Positions 48,107 to 60,580 of a stretch of DNA of 64,000 nucleotides are shown one piece after another. The notes under the pieces are model-generated. The model was not told the origin of the DNA. It did no database searches and was given only the letters and a program-made list of their open reading frames with translations. How positions within the stretch are numbered: the first letter of the stretch is position 1; the number at the start of each line of letters is the position of its first letter. The position numbers were made by a program, and so were the translations under genes. Origin of the DNA: Collariella sp. IMI 366227 (Eukaryota > Ascomycota > Sordariomycetes > Sordariales > Chaetomiaceae); contig JAPEUS010000021.1 in NCBI GenBank assembly GCA_027946355.1, positions 248,001 through 312,000 on the forward strand, written 5' to 3'.

Positions 48107-49028
48107 GATGGGTATATGGGGTTACTAAAGTGAATTGAATTTCAGATTTCAATGCTCAATATCTTCAAGAAGCACTCAACTACGTTATTTCACATCAAAG
48201 TGTGAGCTTGAAGCTGGTGTTTATCAAGGTGTGTAGTGACGTCATCCTGACCCAGCTCCATCTGTTGAACCATCCCATCCCCAAGGCACCTAAGAGGTGG
48301 CTGGTGGAGTGCAGCACCCTTGAGTTGTCAACTTTAATGTTACCGACAAAGCCAACTCCAGTCTTGCGAGCAGCCATTGCGGGTCACAAGCGCGCTGTCC
48401 GAGACAATTCCGGGGTTACGCACGATGCAGCCATGCGCTGGTGACCAGCCACAGCATGCCGCGCCCATTTGAAGCTGAGCGTCATCTGAAAAGATGCCGT
48501 CGAAACTTCTTGTTTGAAGCGTGTTAACTGGTTCAAGAGCAGCTTTGAGAGTTTCGACTGTGGCTTCTTTTCAGCGGCCAGGGTCTCGGTGGACTTGCGG
48601 CACTAAGCTGGATGAAGACAGGCGCCGTGGTGCAACCCCGGCCTCGCAGCTTTCTGGCTTGGGTCGCGGTGCATCACCACGCCTCATTGGTTGCCTTGTG
48701 CCCGCTCGCTCAGCCATTAGCCGCGCCGCAATTTCGCCGCTCGCGATGCCCAAGGACGCGCAGGAGACGTTGCGACGCACGCCAGAAGAAGAGGGGTCGT
48801 TCCCTCGACACCATCGCCCGCTCGCCCCCTTCCGTACAATGGGCTGTGCACCCGAGAGCTGGGAATTGAGCAGTTTATTTCTCATACAACCGATCGCGAC
48901 GCCCTGACAAGAACAGTAGAGACTCAACAGAAAGCGCTGAACGAGGACAGCTCGCTGGCGGCCTCTGATGCTCGACACCCGGACAGCCACGAAGGCCACT
49001 TTGAACCCCGCTCGACCACGCAGCCGAC
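48107..49028. other. Divergent promoter region
   Basis: About 920 bp between the DUF1264 pseudogene (-) and the MOD-A-like gene (+). Open frames here (48521-48907 and its antisense) have no recognisable motif. No RNA gene recognised. Confidence 0.5.
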
Positions 49029-51048
49029 ATGGACAACGACGCGAGAAACAACGGCGGCAACAACGGGGACAACGATAGCGTCGTTAACTACGTCGCTCTC
49101 GTCGTTTCCCTGGTGGCCCTCCTGGGCACCGTAGCCCAGGTCCTCCAGCAGTACATCGCCTCGGCCGCCGGCTACTCCAACTGCGGCGAGAGCGTGATGG
49201 GCAAGTGGCACGAGAGCAAGAAGCGCAAGTTCCGGCCGACCGAGCTCCGATTCGAAGTTCAGTTCGAGACCCCCGTTATCTTCGTGTGCCCGCCGGGCAA
49301 CGGCAGGGGCCCCATCCCCAACAAGGGTATTGATTTCGTCGACGGCACCGAAAAGAGCCTGAGGGACACGCGCGCGCTGCTGCGCAGTGAGGAGGAGGCC
49401 CAGCAGAGGTCGCTGTTGGCGAACCGGGTACACACGGCCGACAATGAGCGGGCCTCGTGGGTCACGCTGCTCTCGCAGCTGCAGTCCATGGAGCGTGAGA
49501 GCCAGGAGTGGCAGGACCAGCACTACAAGAACAACCCGCCGCAAGCTCAGATCGTCAAGTGGAAGAACCACACGCTAGCTGTCGCGATGCAGGCGAAGCA
49601 GCGGAGCTGGGACACGATGCCCGCGGGCGTTAAGAAACCTTACGCTACCACGGCCATGTGCCACATGATTGAGATCGCGGCCATGATGGGAATATACTGG
49701 AAAGAGTTTGACAGGACGCGGGATAGGTACCGCGGCGAGGGCAATGGCTATATACTCACCGGCACCCATGTGCCAGACCTGGGGGTCACCTTCACCTTTC
49801 AAATCTGCGGCAAGAGCAGGTTCCAGGAGAACAGGCTGATCCCGGTTGACGAGATCAAAGAACTCTGCTGCGGGTTCGTGTCGACGCTGTTCCAGGAGAC
49901 CAAGGACCGCCGCAGGGTCGAGTTTCCAAACGAGGACCCGAAGGACCTCAGCTTTCTGCAGCTCGGCAGCTTCGACGAGATCGCCGAGACTATGGTGCTG
50001 ATCGAGTGCAATACCGACACGGCCAATTACTTCCGAGACGACGATGCCAAGCACAGCCATTTGTTCCCAGGTAGGTTTCTCCAGTCTCTCGTGTGTTTCT
50101 GTACTGACCAAAGCAGTCGCCTTCGAACTCCTGGGCATGCTCGGCAAAACGCTGCATATTCCCGGCAGCGGGTTTCGCATGCTGCCGAATCCGACGCCGT
50201 ACCACTGGGACAAAAACTTCTTCAACATGCGGCGACTAGTCAAAGAATACTGGAAAAAAATTAGCGACACCGATTCAGACCTCCCCCTCGATGCGCAGAC
50301 CCAGGAACTCATCGAGGACGCGGGAAACCTCGTCCGGATCCTCGACCGAGACAAGCGATCCAAAACCCCCGGCAACTCCATGCCCCTTCTCAACCAACTC
50401 CACGAGACCCTCAGAAAATGCGACTTTTTCCTCAAAGAGCAAAACCAAAAAGACCTCGTCCGGATGGTCATCCGCGAGCACTTCCAGGAAGTCCTGCGCC
50501 TCATCAACGAGCGCGGCGACGAAGGCGTCGACGGCCGCAGCCTGCGCACCACCGACCGCCAGCCCGCCGAGCGCTTCGACGAGCTCACCGCCGCCAGCCC
50601 GGAACTCCGCCAGGAAGCCTTCATGGAACTCTACTTCTTCAAAGTCCTCCGCCATGTCCGCGAGAGCGCGGTAAAATCCTACCAGCGCCGCAAGAGCACC
50701 CAGTACGCCCCTTCGATGCACTCGCGCGAGCCGTCGGTGGATAGCACGTCCGGCGAGGCTGTGTCTCGCCCGGTGTCCCCCGGTCCGGGGGCGGCGCCGC
50801 CGCATCTGATGATGCAGGAGAGTGAGAAGTCGGTGCCGATGGTGCAGATACATCCGCCAGACCGCGTGCCGCAGCAGTTTTTGGGGATGGATCTTACGAC
50901 GCAGCTTGAATTGCAGGCTGCGTCGATTTGGTGCACGTTGGTGTTGAGGATGCTGTGTTGGTTGTTGCTGCATGATTTTCATAAGAAGGATGTGCAGATT
51001 CCAAAGAGCGATTTGAGGGGAAGTCGGTTGCCGGTTTATATTGCGTAG
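49029..51048 (+). CDS. Modin / MOD-A-like protein
   Basis: Exons are 49029-50070 and 50117-51048 (intron 50071-50116, GTAGGT...GCAG), 657 residues, intact. A hydrophobic N-terminal segment (SVVNYVALVVSLVALLGTVA) suggests a membrane anchor. It is followed by a conserved body (CGESVMGKWHESKKRKFRPT, LRFEVQFETPVIFVCPPGNG, RSWDTMPAGVKKPYATTAMC, GNGYILTGTHVPDLGVTFTF) and a C-terminal Pro/Ser stretch (SRPVSPGPGAAPP). I recognise this as the family called modin in fungal annotations; in Podospora anserina MOD-A is a proline-rich modifier of nonallelic heterokaryon incompatibility (known). The assignment rests on remembered similarity, so the name is moderate. Biochemical activity is unknown. The next gene on the same strand also has a hydrophobic segment. 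Confidence 0.7.
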
Positions 51049-52119
51049 GAGGGAATCTGTGCTGGAGTGAGCGTACTGGGGGGAATTTCTTTGGTCTGAC
51101 TTCTTGGATGGCGGCAATAGCATGGGCTGGCAAAATGGTTAAAAGTTGGGTGGACATGATGCTACGACCGGTGTATTTGGCGGGATACCCTTTTGTTTGT
51201 AGAATTTTGAGGAGAGGCATGGAGTTGGATATCCGTAGTCACGAACATTTGATGAGCACGAGATGATGTTCCAGCAGCCCATCGTCAACTGCCCTGGCAG
51301 CTGCCCTGCCTTGCCAGCCATCCGGCGGCCCAAAGTGGGGCATCTTGATCCTTGCTGATGAACTGGCAGGTCCCCACCCTTTCTCCCGTCCCTTCACAGA
51401 ATTGGGACTCGCAAATCGCCAAACTTTCGCGATCGTCCGCGTCGGAGACCGCCATCTCACCACTCCCAACCTCAAAGCCAGGTGTGGTTCCAGCCACCTG
51501 GGCGCAGGAGAGAGACCCAGTCTTCGATGGCCGAGTTTCCGGGGTCAGCGATTCGCTCCGTTCCCGCCAATTACAGCGAGATGGCCGCCCGGTTTTGCCC
51601 CGCAACCCAGCGCCAGCGCCCCGCGTTGGCCACTGACCGCTGTGAGCAGGGGCCAATGCGGTGAGGATGCATCCAGAAGGTGGCCGCCTCGACCCAGCTC
51701 TCCTCGATCGGATGCTTCCCGGCGCCAGCGAGCCAGCCATCGGCTTCTAGGTTCATGCCCAATGGCGGCCCCGTCCAATCAACCCTCCCGCCCTGTATGC
51801 GGGCGTCGTTGCTGCCAGCGCTGCATCGGGCGGCCTGAAACATTTTTGATGGTTCGGTTCCCGACCTTGGACGATGCTGGATGTCAGACAGTATGACGGA
51901 TGTGCCAGACAGCAACACAATAAGACCGCATCTCCTCTCTTTTTCTTACTCTTGAAGGATTTGGAACTGTTTCCACACTTGCAATTGAACCGATACGGGC
52001 GCCACCCGGGCCCCTCCTGCTGGACCAAGAAGGCGCTCTCACGACGAACGGGAGACTAAAGACGGCAGCCCAACCACGGAACTCCCACCCTCGGACACCG
52101 TGACACACAACAGCCCAAG
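51049..52119. other. Intergenic, no gene seen
   Basis: 1.07 kb between two plus-strand genes. Overlapping open frames on both strands at 51285-51918 have GC-rich chance character with no motif. The last 200 bp would be the promoter of the next gene. Confidence 0.5.
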
Positions 52120-53931
52120 ATGCCCGCCACAGAGATTATCACGATCATCAACAACTCGGGGAAGGTCATCAGCACCGTAAGTAATCCCTGACGATCTGAG
52201 AAGGCCTCTGCTGACACCCCCCAGGGCAAGCACCTGGTCGGCATCTTCAAGGAGGCCCAGGCAGCATACCGGGACAGGAAGGAGGCCGTCAAGGCCCAAC
52301 GCGCGGGAATCCAGCGGGCCAAAACTTTTGACGTAGCACACGATCCGTCCTACGATGATTACTATCGGTATGAACAGATCGAGTACGCAGACGATCGCCG
52401 ATTTCCCCACGACGGGCCCGGCCGCCGGAGGTCGTACGACGACGATGACCGGTCGCATGCGTCTTCTCGGTACAGTCGGCGCTCACGGCGCACTCACCGG
52501 CCGCCATCTCCGGGACGCCTCCCGGCCTTGACCGAGGGCAACCTTCAGACCCACTCCGAGGTATCGGCGACATCGCCGTCCAAGACATACCGCGCACCAT
52601 ACGCCGAGACGGCACCACGCGACATGCAGCTGTCCCGGCCAGCCCTCCCCATGGGGCTTCCACCTCTTCCTTCCGCTCTCGTCACATCTGAGGCCCTTGT
52701 CCCGGCACCCCGACAAGAGCTTGTCCACCGCGTGCGCCCCGACCCACCCTTGCCGAAGAAGAAGTCCATCGACATGAACCTCGCGTACGGCGAACTCCCA
52801 CCCGATCTCGCCTCGCGCGTCGACCTCGACCCAGACCACCACCACACCCCTCCGGCCCCCCTCGACGACCCGCGCGAGACACAAGCACTAACACTGGTCG
52901 ACCGGATCGAGGATCTCCTCGACGAAGCCCACTGCGTGCACCACACAGCCTCCTCCATGATTGAGAACCTGCAACGCAGCCCTGAAGCCGCCGCCGCCGT
53001 CGCCCTCTCCCTCGCCGAGCTGAGCGCCCTACTCGGCAAAATGAGCCCGGCAGCCCTCGCCTTCCTCAAAGGCGGCAGCCCCGCTGTCTTCGCCCTCCTC
53101 GCCAGCCCGCAGTTCCTCATTGGCGCGGGCGTCGCAGTGGGCGTCACGGTGGTTATGTTCGGCGGCTGGAAAATCGTCAAACGCATCAAAGACTCCGCCC
53201 TTAACACCCCCGCAAAAACCCTTGAAGCTCCCCTATCTATCCCCGCACTCCCACCAACATCTGCCGACAAAAAACCCCTCCCCGCCCCAAGCGCATACGA
53301 CGAAGCACTTGTCCTGAAGGACGTCGAGGAACTCAGCACAATTGAGACCTGGCGTCGCGGGATTGTCACCACTTCGGGGGATGACGGCGGCGATGATGAG
53401 TCGGCTGACATCGAGCTCATGTCGCGCGCTGCAGAGCGCACCTTGCGCGAGCAGCACAGCGTGCGCCATTTGAGGCTGGAGGATGAGGTTGAGCCGTGTG
53501 ATAGTGTGTCGCAGGTTAGTAGTGCTAGGACGCATCGGTCCAGGAGGACGGAGAGGACGGAGAGGAGTGCGAGGAGTGCGAGGACGAGGTTACGCGAGGA
53601 GGAAAGGGGAGGGGAGAGGAGGAGCAATGCTGGGACGGGGGTGAGTAAGAAGAAGGATAGGGACGGCGGGGAGAGGAGTGAGGCGGGGAGTGAGAGGAGC
53701 CACAGGAGTCATAAGAGTCAGAAGAGCAAGAAGGAGGGCGGGTCGACGGTGTCCAAGGCTTCCTCGAAGGCTTCGTCAAAGCATGGGTCAAAGGTCAGCT
53801 CGAGGGTTGTGGAGGAGGCAGGGAGTACGACTAGCAGGCCGAGGGAGAAGAAAAGGGATATGATTAAGCAGTTGTTTAAGATGAAGAAGGATAAGGAGGA
53901 TCGGGAGAGGGCGGGTTCGGTTATGGCTTGA
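52120..53931 (+). CDS. Unrecognised protein with glycine/alanine-rich hydrophobic segment
   Basis: Exons are 52120-52176 and 52225-53931 (intron 52177-52224), 587 residues, intact. The start MPATEIITIINNSGK sits on a good context. I cannot name the family. Seen are an N-terminal beta/helix-like stretch (IITIINNSGKVISTGKHLVG, IFKEAQAAYRDRKEAVKAQR), an Arg/Asp/Tyr-rich disordered part and a Pro-rich linker. These are followed by a helical region (VDRIEDLLDEAHCVHHTASS) that runs into a strongly hydrophobic Gly/Ala segment at about residues 303-336 (SPAVFALLASPQFLIGAGVA, VGVTVVMFGGWKIVKRI). A Ser/Arg/Lys-rich low-complexity tail ends in basic residues. The hydrophobic segment could be a transmembrane helix or a glycine-zipper-like unit. 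It lies 1.07 kb after the MOD-A-like gene on the same strand. No function is assigned. Confidence 0.75.
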
Positions 53932-55427
53932 GGCTTGAGGGTTTTGGGCAAGATTTTTGATGTAATAACTTATGGGGATGGGTTCTCTCTTGGCAGTTTT
54001 CTTTGCTTTGTCCGACAACAAGCTTGAGGATTAGTTTCCTATCTTGGTTGCATGGCGAGGAGCATCATCGAAGCTTGTATGGAACATCACGACTCATTTG
54101 AACAACACTTGTTGACTAAATACGGGCTCATCCCATCCCATTGCCCCCTCTTTTGTCAACGGCCGCTGACCTCAGACTATTTTGGGCTGATGGTGGGTGG
54201 GGTTCGGCCCTGCGATCTACCTCAGCACCGCCGTGGATCTCGGGGCATCGCCCCCAAGCTTCAACGCCAAGCAAACCGTTTTCTCCTCGAGGTGGTACTT
54301 CTTCCTCATTCTCCAAGCAATTCGCCATCCGAGATTAATCATCCGGCTGAACCCTCGGATCAGCCGGGTTTTAGTCAGCAGTCAGCCACGCAAATTGGAA
54401 CAACCAAGCGGGTGAGATTCCTCGGCAGAATTCCCGATCCGAGTCCGGCAAGCATTGATTGTTCCACCCCGGCACTCGGAGGATCTTTTGGGGTTACGCG
54501 CCAGGGACAACACCAGCGGCTGATGCTACAAAAGCCAGAAGACCAAGCCAGTGACAACATTTAGCATCATCATGGTTCATCCATTCGAGCCTTTGAGGGG
54601 GAAGAATCTTCCCGGTTTTTGAGCCCGCCGTCCCGTTAACGCGCTCAAGCGAATCCTATGACGCGCATGATCAACACCAAGCCACGCAACGGCCACCGAC
54701 CCACCGCCCCTGGGCCCTGGCAGCGTTCCATTCTTGGAATCAACAGTGAGCATGCTCGCTCACGCTTCCCCGCCAGTGGAGGATAAGCTCTCCGCTAAGG
54801 ACTTGGAAGCCGATTCGCTGCGCTGGTTTTGCGGGTAGGAGACCAACAGCTGTCCCACCCGGGCCTGCATGGAGCATGTGCTGCGGCCGAACTGGCAGTC
54901 GGGACAGCGTTGTGAGAGAGATCAAGCATCTGCTGCTAGCCCTCGATGCCACCTTGCCCGACCAGGAGTCACATCGTTCAGGGGGAGCCAAATCATCGAT
55001 GTGGCATGGCTGTGGTGGTTCCCGTAACTCCATCCGGGAAACACGGAGGTAAGTCCGGCGATAGCAGGCTGACATCTGCCAAGTATCCTTCTCGCTGAGG
55101 ATGGAATCGAGCGGGTCGGTTCTGGAAGGTCAATGCTAGTGCTCACGCAGCAGGAAGGAACATTCTGGCCAATCCCCAGGCTGAGTGCGTCCGACGACTG
55201 GGCAACCGGGTTCTGGGGGAGATGAACGAGGTGGCTTGGAAGCACGGGTTCCCAGGCAGGATCGAACAGCCAGATATAAAGAGGTGTCGGTTTCCTGGAT
55301 GCTCCTCCCTGAACATCAGCTCACAACAACCATTCTCCATTTCCCCGATCATCTTTCGTAGCACCACACTGTCTCCATCACAGCTCCAAAAACCAGTTCT
55401 CAGCATCAAGAACCCCTGATCAGCACC
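53932..55427. other. Intergenic, no gene seen
   Basis: 1.5 kb between plus-strand genes. An open frame at 54052-54564 has no motif and odd composition. A TATATAAA-like element (AGATATAAAGAGG at 55271-55283) lies about 150 bp before the next start and may be its TATA box. Confidence 0.5.
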
Positions 55428-56422
55428 ATGGGCTCCAACTTCCACGCCCATAAGGCTCCCGAAGGGATGCAAGCCTACATGGCCCCGTCTCTCTTTCAAC
55501 CGCACAACGCACGCCAGGCCATCCGCGACGCGCACGAGAAAAAGATCCCGGCCCTTATTGGCTACTATGCCGGCCTCAGCTCCATCCCCATCACACGCTT
55601 CCTCTCCCCGATGGGCTATGACGCTGTCTGGATTGACTGGGAACACACGTCTTGTAACGTCGAGACGATGACCACGGTTGGTGCTGCTGTCCCTCTGAGA
55701 TAGCACTCGTCTGACAGTTGTAGATGGTCCACGAGGCCATGTTTATGAGCGGGGGGCCGCACGATTCCCTGGGTCCGGTAATGCCACCTGCAACCTTTCA
55801 CCCCACGGCATTCCACTGACAACAGCCTAGAGTCCCCGGGCACGACCACGCCGCGATCGGGTACGCCCTCGACGCGGGCGCCTCCATCGTCATCCCGCAA
55901 GTCGACACCGTCGAGCAAGCCAAGCATGTCGTCTCGGCAGCGAAGTTCGGCACGCGGCAAAACGGAACGCGCTCGGCGCCGCCTTTCCGCCTGATCCCGG
56001 GCCTCACGGACGCAGGCGTCGACGGTGTGCGTGACGTGTGGCAGAATCTCAACGACCAGGCGGCCGTCATGATTCAGATCGAGTCGCTCGAGGGCATCAA
56101 CAACTTGGACGCCATCCTGACGGCCGTGCCAGACATTGACGTGGTGTGGCTCGGTAGTCTCGACTGCCGCATCAGCATGAACCTGCGGGCTAATATGGGC
56201 GTGGGCGAGGAGCCGGAGTGGTTGGCGGCTGTTGAGAAGTTCAATGGGGTGCTCAAGAAACACAACAAGCCCCGCGCTGGGTTTTGTTTTGCGCCTGGTG
56301 AGGCGCTGACCAAGGCGGCGCAGGACAATGTGATGATATTCCATTCTTCGGATGTGTTGAAGCTGATGGAGCTGGGGACGCAGCTGGTGGCGGCGAAGGA
56401 GGCGGTGGCGCTGAGGAAGTGA
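55428..56422 (+). CDS. HpcH/HpaI aldolase / citrate lyase family protein
   Basis: Exons are 55428-55676, 55724-55777 and 55826-56422 (introns 55677-55723 with 5' GTTGGT, and 55778-55825), giving 299 residues, intact. Family landmarks: MGYDAVWIDWEHTSCNVETM (the WEH metal/substrate region), RVPGHDHAAIGYALDAGASI (Arg-Val-Pro and the Gly-Ala loop) and VMIQIESLEGINNLDAIL (the metal-binding Glu in IQIE), then DVVWLGSLDCRISMNL. Known members are class II, metal-dependent aldolases that split 2-oxo-hydroxy acids into pyruvate plus an aldehyde. The natural substrate is unknown. A probable cytosolic enzyme with no targeting signal seen. The 54-nt middle exon is unusually short but restores the conserved frame. 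Confidence 0.85.
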
Positions 56423-56449
56423 GGGATGAGACCACGGGTATAGATACAC

Positions 56450-57650
56450 TTAGACACTTAGGATTGTACAATCAATGAAGTTTAAAACTTGGTACATTTT
56501 TGCTTCACACTTCAATGGCTGTAATGGTAATGTCGAGACCCGAGGAGCTGTCTTGGCTTCTCGGCGTTGAAGTCGCCAGCCAGGGCAATTCAACCTCTCA
56601 AAAAACGGGTTGTCCTCCCCAATGTGCTTCAGCAAACCCTGAAACCCTTCTTCGTCAGCAATATGCGAGATATGGCGGCGCAGAACATGCCACCAGGCCT
56701 TGTCCCCTTTCAGCTCCTCGTTCCCGACATGGAAGAGCATCTTGTTTGTCATGACATAGATGGCCGTGATGGCGAACGAGTAGATATCCGACGGTGTGCT
56801 GTCTCGCATGCGTCTACGGCTCGGGACTTTGCCAGAGCTCGTTGCCACAGAGACATTTCTCAGTGCACTCGTCTGGTTCGAGGAGGACAGAGTTTTCAAA
56901 GTCTGAGATGCGCACTTGGGTAATTTTGCTGTCTGATGGGCTGGAGGTTTCGTAGTCAATGAGGAAGTTGTTGGGTTTGATGTCTGCCATCAGCCAGTAG
57001 ATCAGTCTCGAGTGCTCGAGTATAAGGGAAAGGTTGATAAGGACCTGTGTGGATGCTGCAGCGGTCATGCAGCTCGGCAAGCCCTGTCAGGGAATTCCGA
57101 AGTATCCCCTCCTTGTTGCTTTTGACAGAGGTTCCTGTGAGAAGTGCAGGGGATCTTCTGTGAGGAGCTCGTGATCTCGTGCTCCCAAATGCTACCGCGT
57201 ATTCTATTGACCAGCACTCTCAGGTTTGGACACGTTCTGAGCGGTGTTCGGAGCAAATGTTGATAGTCGAACTCGCCCAGGATCATGTCCTCTAAGATGA
57301 ATTGCTTTTCTCTGGCGCTGGATAAAATAATCGTTAGCGAGGAAATCATGCCTGAACCAAAACCATAGAAAATACCTGGCTCGGTACACACACAAAAGCA
57401 GTTGCCGCCGCTTCAAGAGGACTTCCAAGACCTTGGTCGTTTTGACTCGGAGCTCGTTAGAGAACGGCGACCGCGTGAAAATGTATTGTCGCGTATCTGT
57501 ATTATACAAGAGCAAGAGTTCATTTTTAAAGCTCGTTAGAGACTCATGGTCCGTGAATACAGTTGCAACACGCCGGCTACAGGTATTGTGGACGTCAGTG
57601 TTTGTTACGTCGTCTGTGAAGTTAAATTGCCGTTGCTGGGTCTTCAGGAG
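56450..57650 (-). pseudogene. Protein-kinase-like gene, incomplete or degraded
   Basis: Minus-strand pieces in kinase order: FTDDVTNTDVHNTCS...LLLCVYRAS, an intron (57318-57374), AREKQFILEDMILGEFDYQH with TCPNLRVLVN, SLTGLAELHDR, then DIKPNNFLIDYE (catalytic loop), RISDFENSVLL (in place of DFG), GNELWQSPE (APE-like) and STPSDIYSFAITAIYVM (subdomain IX), ending at 56450. Asp and Lys of the catalytic loop are present, but the His before it is lost and DFG reads DFE. The frame changes near 56822 by one base and again between LAELHDR and DIKPNN. I found no in-frame ATG for the first exon. It resembles fungal-specific atypical kinases; probably a non-functional copy. Confidence 0.55.
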
Positions 57651-58128
57651 TGGGAGTTTGCAGACTCGTCACGGCCGTCATCAAAGGAGAACGAGGGAAA
57701 CAATTGGTCACAGAAATGAACATGGTAGACTAAGACCAATCAAGACATGCTTTTAAGGTGCTGAGGTTGCAATTGCCCTAGTTAGACTTAATCACCATTG
57801 CTGATGGTTGTGACCAGTTGCCCGCAGTCTTCACATTACTCAAGAGCAGTACTGATGCCACTGTTCTGAGCATTGTTTCCAATTTTCTTTTTTGTCAGTA
57901 GCTTCGCCACTCCCAACCTCTCAATAACAAACTAGGGCGAGATGGTGGTTAGTGGCGGTGCTGGACGAGGCTGAGAAAATCGGTATTGGCATTCTCGGGC
58001 TTTCAGGAGAGCATCGCCATCCGCCCTGAGAGAACATCTCACATATAGCTCGAAAGTTTTCTCTCTTCTCTCACACGCAAGTCGCTTTGGAGGCATATTG
58101 ATTCTAGTCCTTACAATAAGGATTTATA
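57651..58128. other. Intergenic, divergent promoter region
   Basis: Between the kinase-like remnant (-) and the HET gene (+). A T-rich tract sits near 57886-57895. No gene seen. Confidence 0.45.
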
Positions 58129-60094
58129 ATGGACGCATTTCACGCGCCAACCCCCCACCATCCCCTTCAACTAAACGAAATTCGCATCGTCACCATCCTC
58201 CCGGGCGCATTTGACGACCCCATTATCTGCACCCTCGAGCACATCAACCTCAGCAATGCCAAAGCCGAGTCCGTCGCATACGAGGCCGTCTCATACGCCT
58301 GGGGCGACCCGACCGAGACGCGCCCCATCACGCTCGAGAACCACATCTGGTACCCCATCACACTCAACCTCTTCTCGGCACTAACCTACCTTCGCGACCG
58401 CACCAACCCACTCTGCCTCTGGATTGACAGCCTCTGCATAAACCAGCAGGACCTTGCCGAGCGCAGCGCTCAGGTGGCCCTCATGCGCGATATCTTCGCT
58501 TCGGCGTCCCGCGTCAGCATCTGGCTGGGCGACTACGGCGGCCGCCCCAAAAAACGATTACCACTTAGCCTTCCGGTACATGCTTGAGCTGGCTGAGTGG
58601 CAAAGGGAGCCCCCCGTTACTAGGGCGGAGCGTCAGCGCTATGACACCGTTGAGACTAGGCATGCGAAAGGAAGACACGTCATGCACGAGGTGCTTGCAA
58701 GACCGTGGTTCACGCGCATGTGGGTGGTGCAGGAGGTGGCGGTGAAACACTTTGAGAATGATGACGAGAAGGTGAAATTCTTGGTTGGCCACCTGAGCGT
58801 GCCGTGGTTTGTCATGGCAAGGGCGTTTGGATACACCATCTACATCCGGGAGAAGGCCGATGGCATGCAGACGGAGAGGCTTCATCGGGAGAATGGGCTG
58901 TGTTCAATTACAAAGGCGTGGAGGTACAAGCACTTGCTTACGCGGTCCACCGAGGAGCAGAAGTACGTCGGTTTTGCCGAACAGCTGGCCATGTTGCTGT
59001 CCCGGTTCACATACTTTGGGGCCACGGATCCGCGAGACCGTATCTATTCACTGTTGGGTATGCTTGTGGGCAACGAGAAGATGCCGGAGAGTCTGGCCCC
59101 GGACTACTCGAAGACAGTTGCGCAAATCTTTCACGAATACGCGGCCTGGATGTTGCGGGAGGGTACCTGTATAGATGTCTTGTGTCTCACCTCCGGGCCG
59201 CAACCTGGCCGGCCATCGTGGGTACCCAATTTTGTTGGAAGACGGCGCATATTTTACCGCAATCTGGACGTCACGAACCCTGCCAGGATCCTTCAGGACG
59301 GCAAGCTGCTCGAGATTGAAGCCCTGCCCATTAGCGTCGTCAGGGCCGCTGGGCCTCGTTGCAATGTTTTCGAGAATACCAGAAAAAGGGCACACCCTAA
59401 TGCGACGGGTGAGAAGAAAGAGCAGCTATTTGTGAGCGAGCTCCGGAGTTATCTCTTGGAGTGTGAGGAGGTGCTGAAACAAACTCAGTTGGTTGCCACG
59501 CCAGCTCCTTCTGAGGTGACTTTAAGTCACCTCCTGAAAAAGCTGCACGGCTGGAAGAGGCGGCGTCCACAGATACCAGAACAGGACGCGACTCCCCATG
59601 GCACACCAAGGGCCCAGCTCTGCAAGTACTTCGATGACAGCTGGGGCGCATCTCTCATGGACTCGCATTGGACAGCTCCATTGCCGCGCAAGCAGCTCTA
59701 CGATATCCTGGTGACGGATCTTGCAGGCTCGGAACCTGGGCCTCGAGACGTCGCAGCCCGGCCATACGCCACGTACATTGCAGAGGAGTTTGACGGTTAT
59801 TCCATTTTCGTTCTTGAGGACGGAGAGGTGGACTTTTGTAGAAGTGCGTCCACAGCGCCCCAGGCTGAAGACATGTTATGTTTCCTCAGGGGCTCTACAA
59901 AGCGGTATATCCTTCGGCCGGCTGGGGAGGTCGGCCAATGGACCTTGGTTGGAACCGCATGCATGGATGCCAAATTCGCCTACGACTGGTACCATCAGGG
60001 GGCGGGGAAGGAACAGGAGATGCGCACGACATGGGCTGCCATGTGGAGCGAGAGCAAGGGCAAGGGCAATGTATTTACGGTTTGTATTTGTTGA
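58129..60094 (+). CDS. HET (heterokaryon incompatibility) domain protein
   Basis: Single exon. The HET domain starts near the N-terminus: AYEAVSYAWGDPTETRPITL, then LCLWIDSLCINQQDLAERSA, QVALMRDIFASASRVSIWLG, and ARPWFTRMWVVQEVAV further on. These are the conserved blocks of HET proteins, which share TIR-like folds and trigger cell death on non-self fusion in some species (family knowledge). The C-terminal half includes FGATDPRDRIYSLLGML and the GYSIFVLEDGEVDF-type end block. One extra base in the A run 58549-58554 breaks the frame between GDYGGRPK and NDYHLAFRYM; without it the product is 654 residues. Because only one base in an A6 run is at fault, I treat the gene as probably functional. 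Confidence 0.85.
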
Positions 60095-60423
60095 ATGTCT
60101 TTGGAGCCATGTTAGAGTTTCGATGCTTGGAAAAAGATTGGCAGAACATGCCAGTTTACACTGTTCTCATGCAGACATTTGCGTTTATATTCAAAATTGT
60201 ATTCACCAATGGATCTATCATGGCCTGTCCATCGGCCGGGGTATAAAGAAGAATAGAACAAGGCCACTTTAGCCATCACCCCTCGAAAGAGAAACCGTCC
60301 GACAATTTTTGTTTCTTTTACCACAACCCTGCCATCGGACACAGAGCGCTGTCCTCCACCGAGACTGGGGCAAAACAGCCGGGATTCTAAACCGGCTTTC
60401 CGTCAAGGGCTTATTTCAGGGTT
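60095..60423. other. Convergent spacer
   Basis: About 330 bp between the 3' ends of the HET gene (+) and the LRR-like gene (-). No gene seen; it would hold both polyadenylation regions. Confidence 0.5.
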
Positions 60424-60580
60424 TTACGGAGCCCCTCGTCTTCCCAGCTTGATATCCGTCTTCCAGGCCTGGAAACAGTAGCCCGAATTTCTGGAGTCTT
60501 GGATATGTTCGTGGTACCAGAGACTCGACCTAATACCCCTAGACGCCAACACCATTACGGGCCCATTTACCTTCCTAGGA

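Noticed and set aside
54052..54564. 170-codon open frame downstream of the unknown membrane-like gene
   Set aside because: No protein-like pattern; frames on the other strand are equally open.
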